A stretch of DNA of 64,000 nt from Serendipita indica DSM 11827 (lineage: Eukaryota > Basidiomycota > Agaricomycetes > Sebacinales > Serendipitaceae), in the NCBI GenBank assembly GCA_910890315.1, contig CAJVGD010000002.1, forward strand, positions 1,488,001 through 1,552,000, written 5' to 3'. Shown one piece after another: positions 11,597-22,039 of the stretch (position 1 is its first letter; each line of letters begins with the position of its first letter). A program made the position numbers and the translations under genes. The notes under the pieces were generated by a model. That model saw only the letters and a list, made by a program, of their open reading frames with translations. It made no database searches and was not told the DNA's origin.

Positions 11597-12202
11597 CGCA
11601 GACTGTATGCAGCCCTGGTCGCGGCTAAGGACCAAAACTTGGAACCACACAACAACTCGGGACCGGTGGCTGACAATGGTAAAGGAGAAATGATTGGTAT
11701 CAGAATATTCTCTGATAACTATTTCCAGGCATCTCAAGTCGCCACGTCGTCATCGACAGCAGGAACGAGCTATTCTTCGTCACACACCGCGACGACACCA
11801 GAACTAGAGGCCACTTTACAAATGCTTTCATCTCATCGCACGGTTCTGGGAGTGCTTTTGCTTTCGAGAGCCTCTCCGCCCGCCATTATTCGCCACTCCG
11901 GCGTCGTCTTCGAAGGCGAACAGGGTCGCAAGTATGCAAAGGCCGTTGGGAGAATAGTAGACGCGTGCAAGACAGGTTTAGATGATATCGATGGCGAGAC
12001 GGTGCGCTTCTTGCTTCCTGCTCATCTAAATGAATGCTCATCGTTTCCAGTCTGACGATCTAAAGTTTATGAGAATACGGACAAAAAGACACGAGTTGAT
12101 GATATCTCCGGGTGAGTAAAATGTCATTGCTTGCCACCAATTCTGACTCTCGAAGACGAACGGTTTCTTCTGGTAGTTCTACACGATCCTACAGCTGTAT
12201 GA
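11597..12202 (+). CDS. Roadblock/LC7 dynein light chain
   Basis: Roadblock/LC7 proteins are small dimers that bind the dynein intermediate chain. The core is TLQMLSSHRTVLGVLLLSR with AIIRHSGVVFEGEQGRKYA, then an exon reading DLKFMRIRTKRHEL, and the last exon ERFLLVVLHDPTAV ending with TGA at 12200-12202. This is the classic RIRTKKHE...LIVIQNP layout. Introns end at CTATTTCCAG (near 11729), CGTTTCCAG (near 12050) and CTCTCGAAG (near 12157), all in consistent phase. Start chosen at MRRLYAALVAAKDQ; an in-frame Met at 11552 overlaps the start of the divergent RBR-ligase gene. A Ser/Thr-rich N-terminal extension (SSSTAGTSYSSSHTATT) precedes the domain and is longer than in animal homologues, which are about 96 residues. 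Confidence 0.85.
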
Positions 12203-12334
12203 TATCCGAATATCTTATTGATTTCATCTTCTACCTGTATACCCTCATCTCAGAGTTTGCATTCTTCGCATTCTCAAAAGTTGGACCTTACCCTCCCTTT
12301 CGACCGAAAAGCTATACCACTCTTACCCTTTAAA

Positions 12335-13132
12335 ATGAGTGAAGGAGATCCCTCGAGCCACAGCCCTCAGCGACGTCGTATTATGAGATATGCAGCTGTG
12401 AGCAGACTACCGTGTTGGCGGATTACTCTATTTAGCGCTTTCCAGATTGGATTCGGACTATCTCTCGTGGCTCTACCTGTTGGATTTCTACTTTGGCGTT
12501 CTTCAAATAGCGCGTCTCGAGTCCAACCGACCATTCGAACCGCGCGTGCGCCGCCGGCACGAAGGATAGCTACTCGCAATACCCCAATAAGTACTGCTAC
12601 CACTCAAGGAGAGCATATTCCATCTATCAATGTGCCAAACAGTCGTGCAATGGTCAAAGAATATCTCGCAGAAGGCGACGGCATCCGTTCGTACATGCCC
12701 CGACGCGAAGAAATCACGCAAAGTACCGCTTGGCTCGCTTTTCGGTCATTCTCTATTGCTACACTTGGTGTACTCGGTGTCTTTGGCGTTGGCACAGGCG
12801 TAGTTGTCTGGACGTGGGATATTAAGAGCGTAAGGAGTATTCAAGGGATCTTTTGATGTACTGAAAGAGTCTAGATCGACGATTTTCATCGAAAAATGCA
12901 GTCTCGCATACGACGTTTGCTCAACTCACAAGATACCCCAAACCAAGATATGGAGATAATAAAAAACTCGATATCAAAAGAGGATGTCGATGCATGGACA
13001 TGGGATAAAGCCAAAGAACGGATGGGCGAGGCTGTAGACAAAGGAGATCCGATAGCATGGCTGGCCGTCGCGATGAGGGAACTAGAGCTGTCCTACCAGA
13101 AAGATCGGTCTGAGAAAGGAAAAAGTCCCTAG
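12335..13132 (+). CDS. Unrecognised protein with two membrane segments
   Basis: Starts MSEGDPSSHSPQRRR, preceded by an A-rich context; the frame is open further upstream but that part reads like a 5' UTR. One membrane segment near residue 32 (ITLFSAFQIGFGLSLVALPVGFLLW) is followed by a Pro/Thr-rich linker, then a second segment (IATLGVLGVFGVGTGVVVW). An intron of about 70 bases (GTAAGGAG...AAATGCAG, 12830-12901) joins WTWDIKS to SRIRRLLNSQDTP. The soluble helical tail contains WTWDKAKERMGEAVDKGDP. The short hydrophobic segments and basic N terminus would fit a mitochondrial or ER membrane protein, but I cannot name a family. Its TAG stop ends 7 bases before the stop of the convergent SUZ12-like gene. 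Confidence 0.7.
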
Positions 13133-13139
13133 TATAGAC

Positions 13140-15717
13140 TTATTCCTGAAATGATTGAGACTGCGCGAGTAATTCTTTGTATCTCGTGCATAGAAACGCC
13201 GTTTGTTGCTGCGTAATGTGACCGTGAACTTTAAGGGTCTGGATATTATTAGTATCGCGTACGGGTAGGGAAAACCGCACTAACCAAGAGCCAACGGAGG
13301 AAAACAAGATATCCCTTCTTTCCCTCGTTCTTGTGCTCCGTCACTCGCTGGATCAGGAGACAGTACTTTGTGATAAAATTCTCAATACTCTTCACCGGAT
13401 TGGCCAAGAACTCTCGTCTAAGAAAGATTGACCACACGCAGCGTTGGTCACGTTAGTGCGTACCTGTACTGGGCTGCCCATCGGCCCCATAATATTGCCA
13501 TCGCTTTGTCGGTATCTGAGCATATTGTGGCCATACAAAGCCACTCTTCACGACAGCGAAGAAGAGCAGCCTCCAAGCCACGCAGGGGCATGGGCATTTC
13601 TTGAATGGCAATGTCAAATACTCGAACACCACCGACTCGTTGCCCCTTGACAGCCCTCTCTGGAATATACGGATGATCCTTTGCTTCTATGGGCTCTTTC
13701 GGAGGCTCAATGCCTAGCTGTGGGGTGTCGATGGTTTGTTTCATGACAGGAGAAGAATCCGGATGACTTGGCGAGTATCAGTCTCAAAACTTGTTTCTTA
13801 GCAGCCTCCTCACCTCGAAGGAAACAACACAAGTAGCTCCCATACTCGAACGGCTAGCTTCTTGCACGATACTTGGACGTCCGAGTGATCTCTTCGCAGG
13901 TGGAAGATGAAAGCCTTGCCGTTGGAAAATGGCGGAAAACTCGAGCACAATTGACACAACCACCCTTTCTGAGTAACCTGCCAAGTGCACTGACGTTGCT
14001 CGCTGGGCCGGTATCGATACTCCCAGTAGACGATTGGTAGTATTCTAGATGTGTATCGCGCAATCTTGGGAGCCAGCCGCCCCTTCTTCTTCAAGTCTTG
14101 TCTGAAGTACGCTTCAAACGATTTGACGAGATTACGCCTCAGGAACGGTACAGGAACACCACTCAAAGCACCGCATTCTTTGAGTCGAGAGAGAATTGGT
14201 GGCGGTGGTGGACTTGTATCAAATAGATTGTCGTGTGTTTTCGGGAGTCGGCGATCGTTCAATGTCCGAATCCGATTCTGGAACTTGAAGCCCGTCCTGT
14301 GAGTCTTCATCGTGTTCAGGAATCACTGGCTCCTGTCCGCCGAGAGGCTCGTAGGAGAGTGGTCCAGGAGTTGGTGGAGGCCGTTCCTCCCATTCCTCGG
14401 CCATGACAGGTTCAGGAGAAACACTACAAATGTTCAGTGAATTATAAATATCACACGGTAGTACACACCTTTGGCGTTCCTCTGCACCTACCATCTCTTC
14501 CTCGTCGGTTGAAGACTCAGAATATTCGTCCTCCCTGTCATGAATGACTCTCAGATCAATTTCTCCTAGAATCCTCTCTTGTAGCTCTTCAGGCTCATCA
14601 CGGTATGCGCGGTTCTGAATATACCTGGAGGAGCCGGCTCCAGATTTGGCGTCCCGATTGACTGGAACATGATATCGAAGAGTACGTGTCGCGACGAGGT
14701 GAATATCTCTTCCAACATCAATCTTCCGTGGTGCCATGATATACTCTCCATCTACATAGATCATTTGTGGATCCAGGTCTCGCCGCGATGGCAGTAATGG
14801 ATGCGAAGTGTTATACCCTATCCATTTCTTTCTGTGAATCCCAATCGACCTGGGATGCCTGTTGGATGAAGGGAAGCTGGGTGTAGGATATCGCGACTGC
14901 GCTAGGCCATCTCTTCGTTGGGATGCTCGCATCTCTTGTGGCGTAGGTACTAAATTACCTACGCGAAGAAAGGCTGATCCCCTTGGGGGTTGGCGAGAGG
15001 GGCCAGGATGATTTCCTCGATGAAATGGCGGGTCCTGGTCGATGATACGCGGAGGAACGGAAGGGAGACGTATTTTCGAGGCGTCCATATTGTACTAAGC
15101 CCATGTCAGGACATTTCCTTGCACGATATGATGCATACATTCGGAACCAAATTACCTGGATGTCGCACCTGGGGATCCATCCTCGTGTCTCTATGAAATT
15201 TCAGATAATCTCAGAGCCATTTATCCGCCTCACCTCTTCCACGAGCATAAGAGCCTCGCACCGATAGCCAATTGCGAGGCGGTTCGTTGGCTCGAGATGT
15301 ATATCGTGTCTCAACGTTGCGAGCAGGAGGATTTCTCCTTTCATAATCATCCCTCATGTCGTACGGCTCATCATCTGGCAAGTAGATGACCGTGTCTTCC
15401 TTGGGAGGCGAATAACTCTACATTCAAGGTCTAAATCTCCATCCCCATGGCATAAGACAGCGGATAGCTACTCGTGTTGGCTTCTGTGATGTCCTAGTAT
15501 TGTCGTGCTCAATATCGAGATCCATTTGATCCTTGTCGTGAATCCCACCCGCGCCTTCGTTTATCAAACTGCTCTTATATGGATCGGTGTTGCTGCCATC
15601 GGCCCTCTGCTTGCCCTTCTGATTTGCTGTCCGCGATAGCGTGGCTGACGTCTCGCCGCGCCTGACCTTGCGATAAAACTCGTCATCTGGATGTATTTCA
15701 TCGTCGGAAGAGTTCAT
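13140..15717 (-). CDS. SUZ12-like Polycomb (PRC2) subunit with C2H2 finger and VEFS-like box
   Basis: SUZ12 is the scaffold of PRC2, which methylates H3K27. The N-terminal half is disordered: it begins MNSSDDEIHPDDEFYRKVRRG and has acidic and Pro-rich stretches. A C2H2 finger follows: C-x2-C-x14-H-x4-H in WLCQLCSSFPPF...FHLRRDH. Downstream is a segment that fits a VEFS box: DKAMAILWGRWAAQY, then FLANPVKSIENFITKYCLLI, YLVFLRWLL and HGHITQQQTAFLCTRYKELL. Finger plus VEFS box in this order is the SUZ12 signature. Introns are short; one starts GTAGCTATCC near 15470 and rejoins in phase at SYSPPKED. The junction near 14220-14310 could not be resolved by eye, and the link between the finger and VEFS exons is assumed. 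The N-terminal exons might form a separate gene. PRC2 is present in some basidiomycetes and absent in others. Confidence 0.6.
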
Positions 15718-15969
15718 TTATCGAGCTTTGTTGGCTTGGCCGGGTTCGATTGCTGAAAAGGGAGGGTTCAAGTTGCTTACGCCACACAGTGAGAAGTTCG
15801 TTTCGTGTGCAATGGCATGTTTGTGTATCACATACAAGCCTATACTCGCATAACAAGAAGCATACGAAACTAGACAATGCGCTCCCCCGGTGTCAAGGTG
15901 AAGAACAGTGCCCATCTTTTGCTATCGTAAGTGCAGAGCCAGGAGAACAAGCGGGCACTTCGCACGCTT

Positions 15970-16559
15970 CTAGTTCTTGCGCAGCGAGCAGACTGTCTTG
16001 CGGACCTTGTCCCTTCGTTGTCTCTTGCCGAGCATGACCTTGAATCGTTCAAAGTCACTCAGTTTCTTTCTTCGCTCGACGATTTCACGCCTCTTTGCCC
16101 ACGAAGTCGCAGCCCATTTTGCGTCGACCTCGGACTTTTCGATATACTTCTTCACCACGGGCGTGCCAGCTGCGCGCGGCAGATCCTTGACGACAAAGGT
16201 CGTGAGCACGAGATGTCGGTACGGGAACGACTGTCGTGGTACACCCGTCGTCGGGCCGTCAATGAGTGCCTATTCCGACCCGTCAGCTCTAATCCAAGAT
16301 GAAAAGTAGGATACGCACGCGATTGTGGTCAATAATCTCAACAATCGTGGCCGTCTTTCCAGCATGTGGGCCCTTCTTCAAAAGGACGACTAGCAGTTGT
16401 CGGATTCACATCAGCCCTCGCTCTTCCCAACAGTCAAACGTGAGCCCACCTCGACCAACTTCAACAAATTTTCTGAAAGTAGACGGGTCCTGGTAAAATA
16501 GCCGCAATCAGCATTCGTCCGGCCACAGAGTGTGCATGCCAAAAGTATCCCAGCTCCAT
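15970..16559 (-). CDS. Ribosomal protein eL14 (60S subunit)
   Basis: The conserved eL14 core is clear. An exon reads DPSTFRKFVEVGR, the next VVLLKKGPHAGKTATIVEII with DHNR, then ALIDGPTTGVPRQSFPYRH, and the last TTFVVKDLPRAAGTPVVKKY...AATSWAKRREIVERRKKLSDFERFKVML. It ends SLRKN with TAG at 15970-15972. The first intron after GR starts GTGGGCTC; the next ends near 16310. The start is uncertain: ATG at 16557-16559 gives a short first exon (MELGYFWHAHS) that splices in phase, but these residues are not typical of eL14. Expected to be highly expressed; it sits between two minus-strand genes. Confidence 0.9.
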
Positions 16560-16907
16560 CAATGGCGACTAGCAGCAGTCTTCTCGCAAGATTCTACAAC
16601 ATGTCTCCAGAGATGTATGTGCGATACGACTGGACATGCACCGAGCGTATTCACGCACCGGCATGGCGACTAGTGGGTTCAGGTATGAGTGGCCAAACAA
16701 GCGCCAAACATCGGTCATTCGAAAATCGGAAGAAATTCTTAGAGGGTCATTTATGTATTTCTAAGTTGGTACAAGTGTTCGTTAAACTACTTGAATTGCT
16801 TTGCAGAGCTACAAGATTTGTACATGACGATGCGAGATATTGTTCCGGATAAGTTAGATGCAGAGCCGACTACGGCTCGGAGAGTGTGGTCAGGTATGTA
16901 AGATGAT
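16560..16907. other. Intergenic, no convincing gene
   Basis: Holds the promoter of the minus-strand eL14 gene and the 3' flank of the minus-strand DUF6533 gene. A plus-strand open frame at 16532-16852 overlaps the eL14 first-exon region and looks like a shadow. Nothing else was recognised. Confidence 0.4.
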
Positions 16908-18851
16908 TCACAATCCTGTTCCGGACCCAGACGTCGAAGCCTGTGGTTGGCCCGGGATAGGCGGCAATGGGCGCACATAAGCAAGCGGTACGTCGCTCAC
17001 GCTCATCGTCGATGTAGTCAGAGTTGAAAACGGTCTTGATCTCGGTTCAGGGGCGAGTAAATCCGCCAACGGATGAGGGAGTGTTCCTGTATCTGGTCCC
17101 GTCGGTGCTCTTGAGTAGTTGCGTGTTTGCGCAGTCTCCGTAATCTGTTCGTTGAAACTGAAATGCACGGGTGAGGCATCGCCGCCGACTTTGACATATC
17201 CAAACTCTCCCTCACGCTCGCTCCTCCCTGTATCCGTAGATTTCTTGGGTTCCAGCATGAGATCAGATCCCAAGCTAACTTCTTGGATTGAGGGTAAACG
17301 GTCAGGGGCGTGTTCCACCGCTGTCTCGTCAAAGCTGGACAAGTCGGGGGAATGCGAACTTGGTGTGCCGTTGAAGGGATGAAGGTAGCTATTCTCCCGT
17401 CTACCATCTATTGAATTGACTTTAGTAGGGAAAGACGGAGGGTGAATGCTATATCGTTGGTGGCTGTATGATGCACGTTGCTCCGTCGATGGTCGATGCT
17501 TGCCGCCAACAGCTGTAGTAGCCACGGGAACTTTTCCTGTAGAGGAAATTGTCGAAAGAGGTCGTGCCCCTGCTTGCGACAATTCGGTTTCGAGGTCAGT
17601 GGCGAGCGCCACTGCCGTATTAGATGAGATATTGTCAATGGATAGCATGAGATGCGAGAGTGCAATAGTGCATATCGCCCATACGGAGTCGTGAGGAAGG
17701 ATGGCTAGGCTTATCTGTCTCAAGTGTTAGCAGAGTCTTGTTGGTGATCCGAAGAACGCTCACAGGACCAACAGCCCACACCAATAGGTTGAAAAGAAAG
17801 GCGATGAAGACCACTCCGAAGAAAAGGATGCCATCTCTGATCAGGAGCATTAACAATGGTGTCTGGGAGTCTCGCGGGGTTGCCCATGCTTTCCACACAA
17901 GTAGGCCAAAGATAACTGGAAACGTTTAGTTGAAGATCCCTCTCGCAATATTGGGCGTACGTGTGTGGAAAAAGATGGACGGGATCCAAATCGTCCACAT
18001 GCTCTTGTGGACGTCTACAAGACACAATCCAAAAACTGCACCCATGGACGCTACAATCCGTTAGATAACGAGATGATGTCAGCGAAAGACTTACGTCCGG
18101 CTTTGATGATCACGAGAATAATCACCAACAATACGCTGACGACAGCTTGGGCGCCCCATACTGCCATGAGGGTAGGTAGCATGTACCTTAGATTGCCTAG
18201 TACAGCATGTACTCGGTAGGTAATGATCAAGGTTGTCGTCAAGAGGGACAGAAGCTCGAAAACGATGTCGGCGATTAGCCAGGAGCGGCAACTGGAACGG
18301 TAAGCGACAATACACCAAGGTAGTAGCAACCTCACAACTAGAGAGATGGTCAGTCATCTAACGGCCTGAACAAGTGTGGCCTACTTTGTCAGTGACGTGA
18401 ATAGTGCCGCTCAACGTCGCAACGTCGATGGCGATGAAGAGAGGTGCCATATATCGGTTGAACAGGAAGAGCGTCTTGACAAAAGAGGGTCGCCCGAACC
18501 ATGTGAGCTTAATCTCCTCCGGTAGGGTGAGGACTGGTCGAGGGTCAATACCTGCGCTACGCGGAATAAGGGGTAAAACCGACTATGGTCGTATATGAGC
18601 AATGTGAAAAAGGCATATGTCATATGTTTCGAGGCGACAATCCTGAACATGCTGAGCCTAGCCCACTCGAGCATCTCCGGGATAGAGGAGAAGGTGGGGA
18701 TAATCTCCCGAGCAACCAAGATCTGAGTTGAATGTATGTCCATGGTGAGCACTGTTTCATCCGACAGGGAGAGAGTGCAAAACAGCCCAGGAGGGGGCGC
18801 GGGGATGGTGGGAGAGAGCAGGCCACGGACATCTGAGGCGGGAGCTGTCAA
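16908..18851 (-). CDS. DUF6533 multi-pass membrane protein
   Basis: DUF6533 proteins are a large family in Agaricomycetes with seven predicted helices and unknown function. The N-terminal signature is SKHMTYAFFTLLIYDH joined to ILTLDQ..., and GRPSFVKTLFLFNRYMAP follows. Later helices are CSWLIADIVFELLSLLTTTL, LMAVWGAQAVVSVLLVIILV, SMWTIWIPSIFFHT, IRDGILFFGVVFIAFLFNLL and AICTIALSHLMLSIDN. The C-terminal part, about 200 residues, is disordered and Ser/Pro-rich and ends in PLPPIPGQPQAS. Start chosen at MTAPASDVRGLLSPT; a later Met (MDIHSTQ) is also possible. Several short introns are inferred from frame changes near 17715, 17930, 18085, 18360 and 18570. Its promoter faces that of the P450 gene. 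The assignment rests on the family's typical N-terminal motif and layout. Confidence 0.8.
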
Positions 18852-19538
18852 GGATATATGAGAAGATTAGATGCTAACCGGAAGCATTGCCCATCACGGC
18901 CGGTTGAACGCGGTTACGTACCCACGCGCGGTGCATAATATGAGCTGTGCATTCGACGAACGAGCAGCGCGGGCTCCGGTGTTCTCATTAAACGATTCAT
19001 TCCTTATCCCAGCCCTGGTAGACTCTAGAAGCTTCGAGACGTGCGAATGCATCCACCAGGCATCAGCTCGTCTCTATAAATGACCTCGATCATGCTCGTC
19101 GGACAAAGTCGGTTCGCATCGATTGGGCCTCGAAGAGCGCATGGACGCATTTTACAGTGAAACGAGTAGTTCTAAATCTGGATTGCAACAAGAGGATGTC
19201 CGATTAAGCGGTGTTCCCAGAGGTGTGCGAGAGACCTGATCTAGGTTATTCGGCGAAATTGTAGGCTCCCAAAATCCTTGCCTTGGGTGCGTAAACGAGT
19301 ATATAGAAAGTTGCCAGTTGCACATCCATGTTGGGTCGGGTCCAAGTTGAGAGCCACATGCGTTCAACCAGAACGGCAATAGTTTGCATGATATCAGTAG
19401 GAGTACAAGTTTCAGACGAGGCTGATGACAAGAATGGCACCCTAGTCCCTAAAGCCGTGAATAAAACGTGGGGAATGTGCGTCTCGTTCATTATCAATAT
19501 TGCACAAAGCGCGCTTCATCGAACCAGCGGCGTCTAAA
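18852..19538. other. Divergent promoter region of the DUF6533 and P450 genes
   Basis: About 690 bases between two start codons that point away from each other. CTATAAAT occurs near 19074 on the plus strand, but it lies some 460 bases from the P450 ATG, so its role is unclear. Open frames at 18871-19083 and 19246-19497 look random. No RNA gene or repeat was recognised. Confidence 0.4.
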
Positions 19539-21557
19539 ATGACAAATACATCGCCAAGACTCGAACCATCACCGCTCGACCAAATGGACTCCGTCGTGTC
19601 GTTTATGTTACCCGGCGTTGTGGCCTACGTAGCGTGGAGAACGTATTCTGTGCTGAAATGGCAGCAGGTAGGAAGTAGACTCGGACGCGGTTCTCACTGT
19701 GCTTACAACGCGGCACTTTCCATGGTGATAATAGCTCTATGGGTCACCAGATGTGATTGCATTATTTGCTCCGCTCAGTTTGCCAGGAACAGTTGTGGGC
19801 ATGGGCGTAGAATGGACCTGGAAGCAACGTGAAAACGGTACGCGCCCCGTGTTGTCGGTAGCAACCTCACGACTGAGCGCAAGGACGCAGCCTATGGCAA
19901 GGACAAGGATACCATAAGAGTCACACCATTGTTATGGGGGGATACTATACTCTACACTCGCAATATCGACATCTTGCGTCAGGTCGCCGGCGGGGGCAGC
20001 AACAGGACGTTTATCAAGCCGGAATGGTACGCCATTATAGGAATATTCGATTTTTTGGCCTGAAGTATTATCAGGGGCTCGGAGGGAATGATGATTTTTG
20101 GTCGCAATCTCGTCTCCGAAAATCTCGATGATTGGCGGCGACACCGACGCATCATGCAGCCCGCATTTAACACCAAAACGTGTGTCAAACTTGTCCTTAG
20201 TTTCCTTGGTTGAAATTATCTAGATACGACCTCGTTTGGCAAGACACGATCAAGACATACAAGGACATGGTCAAAACAGAGGCTTGGCCTACAACGCCCG
20301 GACAGAGCATTGACATACCATCAATCGGTCGATACACCTATAAATTAGGCCTTTACGTGATAGCCGCTATTGGCTTGGGCGTCCGTTTTGATTGGGCAAC
20401 CCCGCCGACTCCACCAGGTCAGAAGAAGGGCCTCCATGAAAACATTCAAACTCTGGAGCATTTCTACATCCTTCTGATTATCTTCTCCAAAAAACTGCTT
20501 AATGCGCTACCCATCAACGCGTGCGTCCAGAAAAGACGAAAGAGGATGGTCGAAGCTAACAGAAGTCACTAGATGCAAGCAGCTCATGGAATCCTACAAT
20601 TCTGTCAAGACCTTCATTCAATCAGAAATCCATGTCAGACGCGACCTCGTGCATCAGTCCATGGCTCAAGGTGATACCGAAAACGAATCGCTGCGGCTCG
20701 ACGTCTTTACCCGTCTGATCCTTTCAAATGAGATGGAAGGCAAATACCCGCTTTCCGATCCAGAGTTGGTGAGCCGTTACGCTAATCCCTCGTCGCTCGC
20801 TCACAATGCCTATTTAAATAGATTGGTAAGATTGATTTTTGAACCTAGAGTGCCAGTTATGACGCGAATACAGGCTCGGTATACATGCTTCTACTTGCCG
20901 GCCATGACACAACATCTGCGACGATTATCGCGGCATGTGCCCAACTTGCGGTACATCCCGACATACAAGCCAAGATCTACGAAGAAGTTCAGTCACTCGG
21001 AGATAATTGGACCTTTGAATCGTATTCTAAGCTCCGCTATACCCTTCAAGTTTTCGTCGAGGCTTCGCGACTATATCCTGCTGGATTCCTCGCACTCAGA
21101 TCGCCCCTTGAGGATACGGTCGTACGTGTACCAGCGGCCAATTCGACTCGCCAACCGTCTCAACTCGCGCTCCCCAAAGACTCGGCAGTTTGTGTCGATT
21201 TTATTGGCGTCCGTGAGTATCCATGCTTGATAACGAGTTTGTCATAAACTGATATGCACAGATTACAACCCAAATGTGTTCCCGGACCCCATGAGGTTTA
21301 ACCCCTCACGGTGGGATGGAGTTGGAGAGGATCATTTCACAACGTTTAGTACCGGGCCACGACAGTGTCTTGGGAAAAAGTTTGCCATGACTGAGGGAGT
21401 GGCTTTCCTCGCGAGTCTCATCAAAGACTATCGCATCGCCCCGCTCCTCAAGGCAGGCGAGACGGTGGAACAATGGAAAGATCGGTCGTTGAAGAATATA
21501 AAGATGCTGTTGACGCTCAGTATCAAGGACGCACCTCTTGTCCTCACCAGGCGGTAA
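19539..21557 (+). CDS. Cytochrome P450 monooxygenase
   Basis: Heme-thiolate oxygenase, likely anchored in the ER by an N-terminal helix (VVSFMLPGVVAYVAWRTY). The hallmark motifs are present in order: the I-helix AGHDTTSATIIAACAQ near 20890-20930, the K-helix ExxR as EASRLYP near 21060, a PERF-like FNPSRWDG near 21300, and the heme loop FSTGPRQCLGKKFA near 21340-21380 with its Cys ligand. The start MTNTSPRLEPSP lies upstream of the anchor. Several introns interrupt the first half; later ones fall near 20570, 20820-20875 and 21210-21262. The set of motifs suggests a functional enzyme. Neighbours (DUF6533 and seven-helix proteins) do not form an evident biosynthetic cluster, so the substrate cannot be inferred. 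Confidence 0.92.
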
Positions 21558-22039
21558 AGCGGCCACTCCGAATCTGCTATTCCTTGTTGTTGCCACAGCA
21601 TTTACCCATGTGTTTTCTTCCTTTCTAGCGATAGACGATTTGCCGCTCCATAGCTACAGAAGCCGAAAGGCGCAGCCGCCACCTAGATGCCGAGCCTTTT
21701 CGACTCGCCGTTGTCATATCCCGAATAGATTCTAGATTTTGCATGAATAAAAGTGGCCGTCTGGCCCTACCCTCTAGGCCATTTGCGTGTTTCTGGACTA
21801 GCGAATGTGACTCGTGTGAGTAAAGAATTGATTGGGTTTTGTTATGGTGAATGCAACCGAGGGCGGCCCAGCCATGGCAACCCGCGGGATTGACTTTGGG
21901 TCGACTCGCCGCTGTCGTTTATTTGTTCATCCCTCCTTATTCCCTTCCTCCTCTCTCATTTCTTGCACCCTCCCTCCTTTCACTCTCCTTCTTTCTTCTA
22001 GTTTATTCCGGACGGGTCCGTCTTTTACTACTCACCAAT
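21558..22039. other. Intergenic between P450 and the seven-helix gene
   Basis: Both neighbours are on the plus strand. The right half (about 21930-22020) is rich in pyrimidines (CCTCCTTATTCCCTTCCTCC...TTTCTTCTAG), a common feature of fungal core promoters and 5' UTRs just before a start codon. No other element was recognised. Confidence 0.45.

Noticed and set aside
16532-16852. Plus-strand open frame of 106 codons
   Set aside because: It overlaps the eL14 first-exon and promoter region, has no domain and no plausible partner exons.
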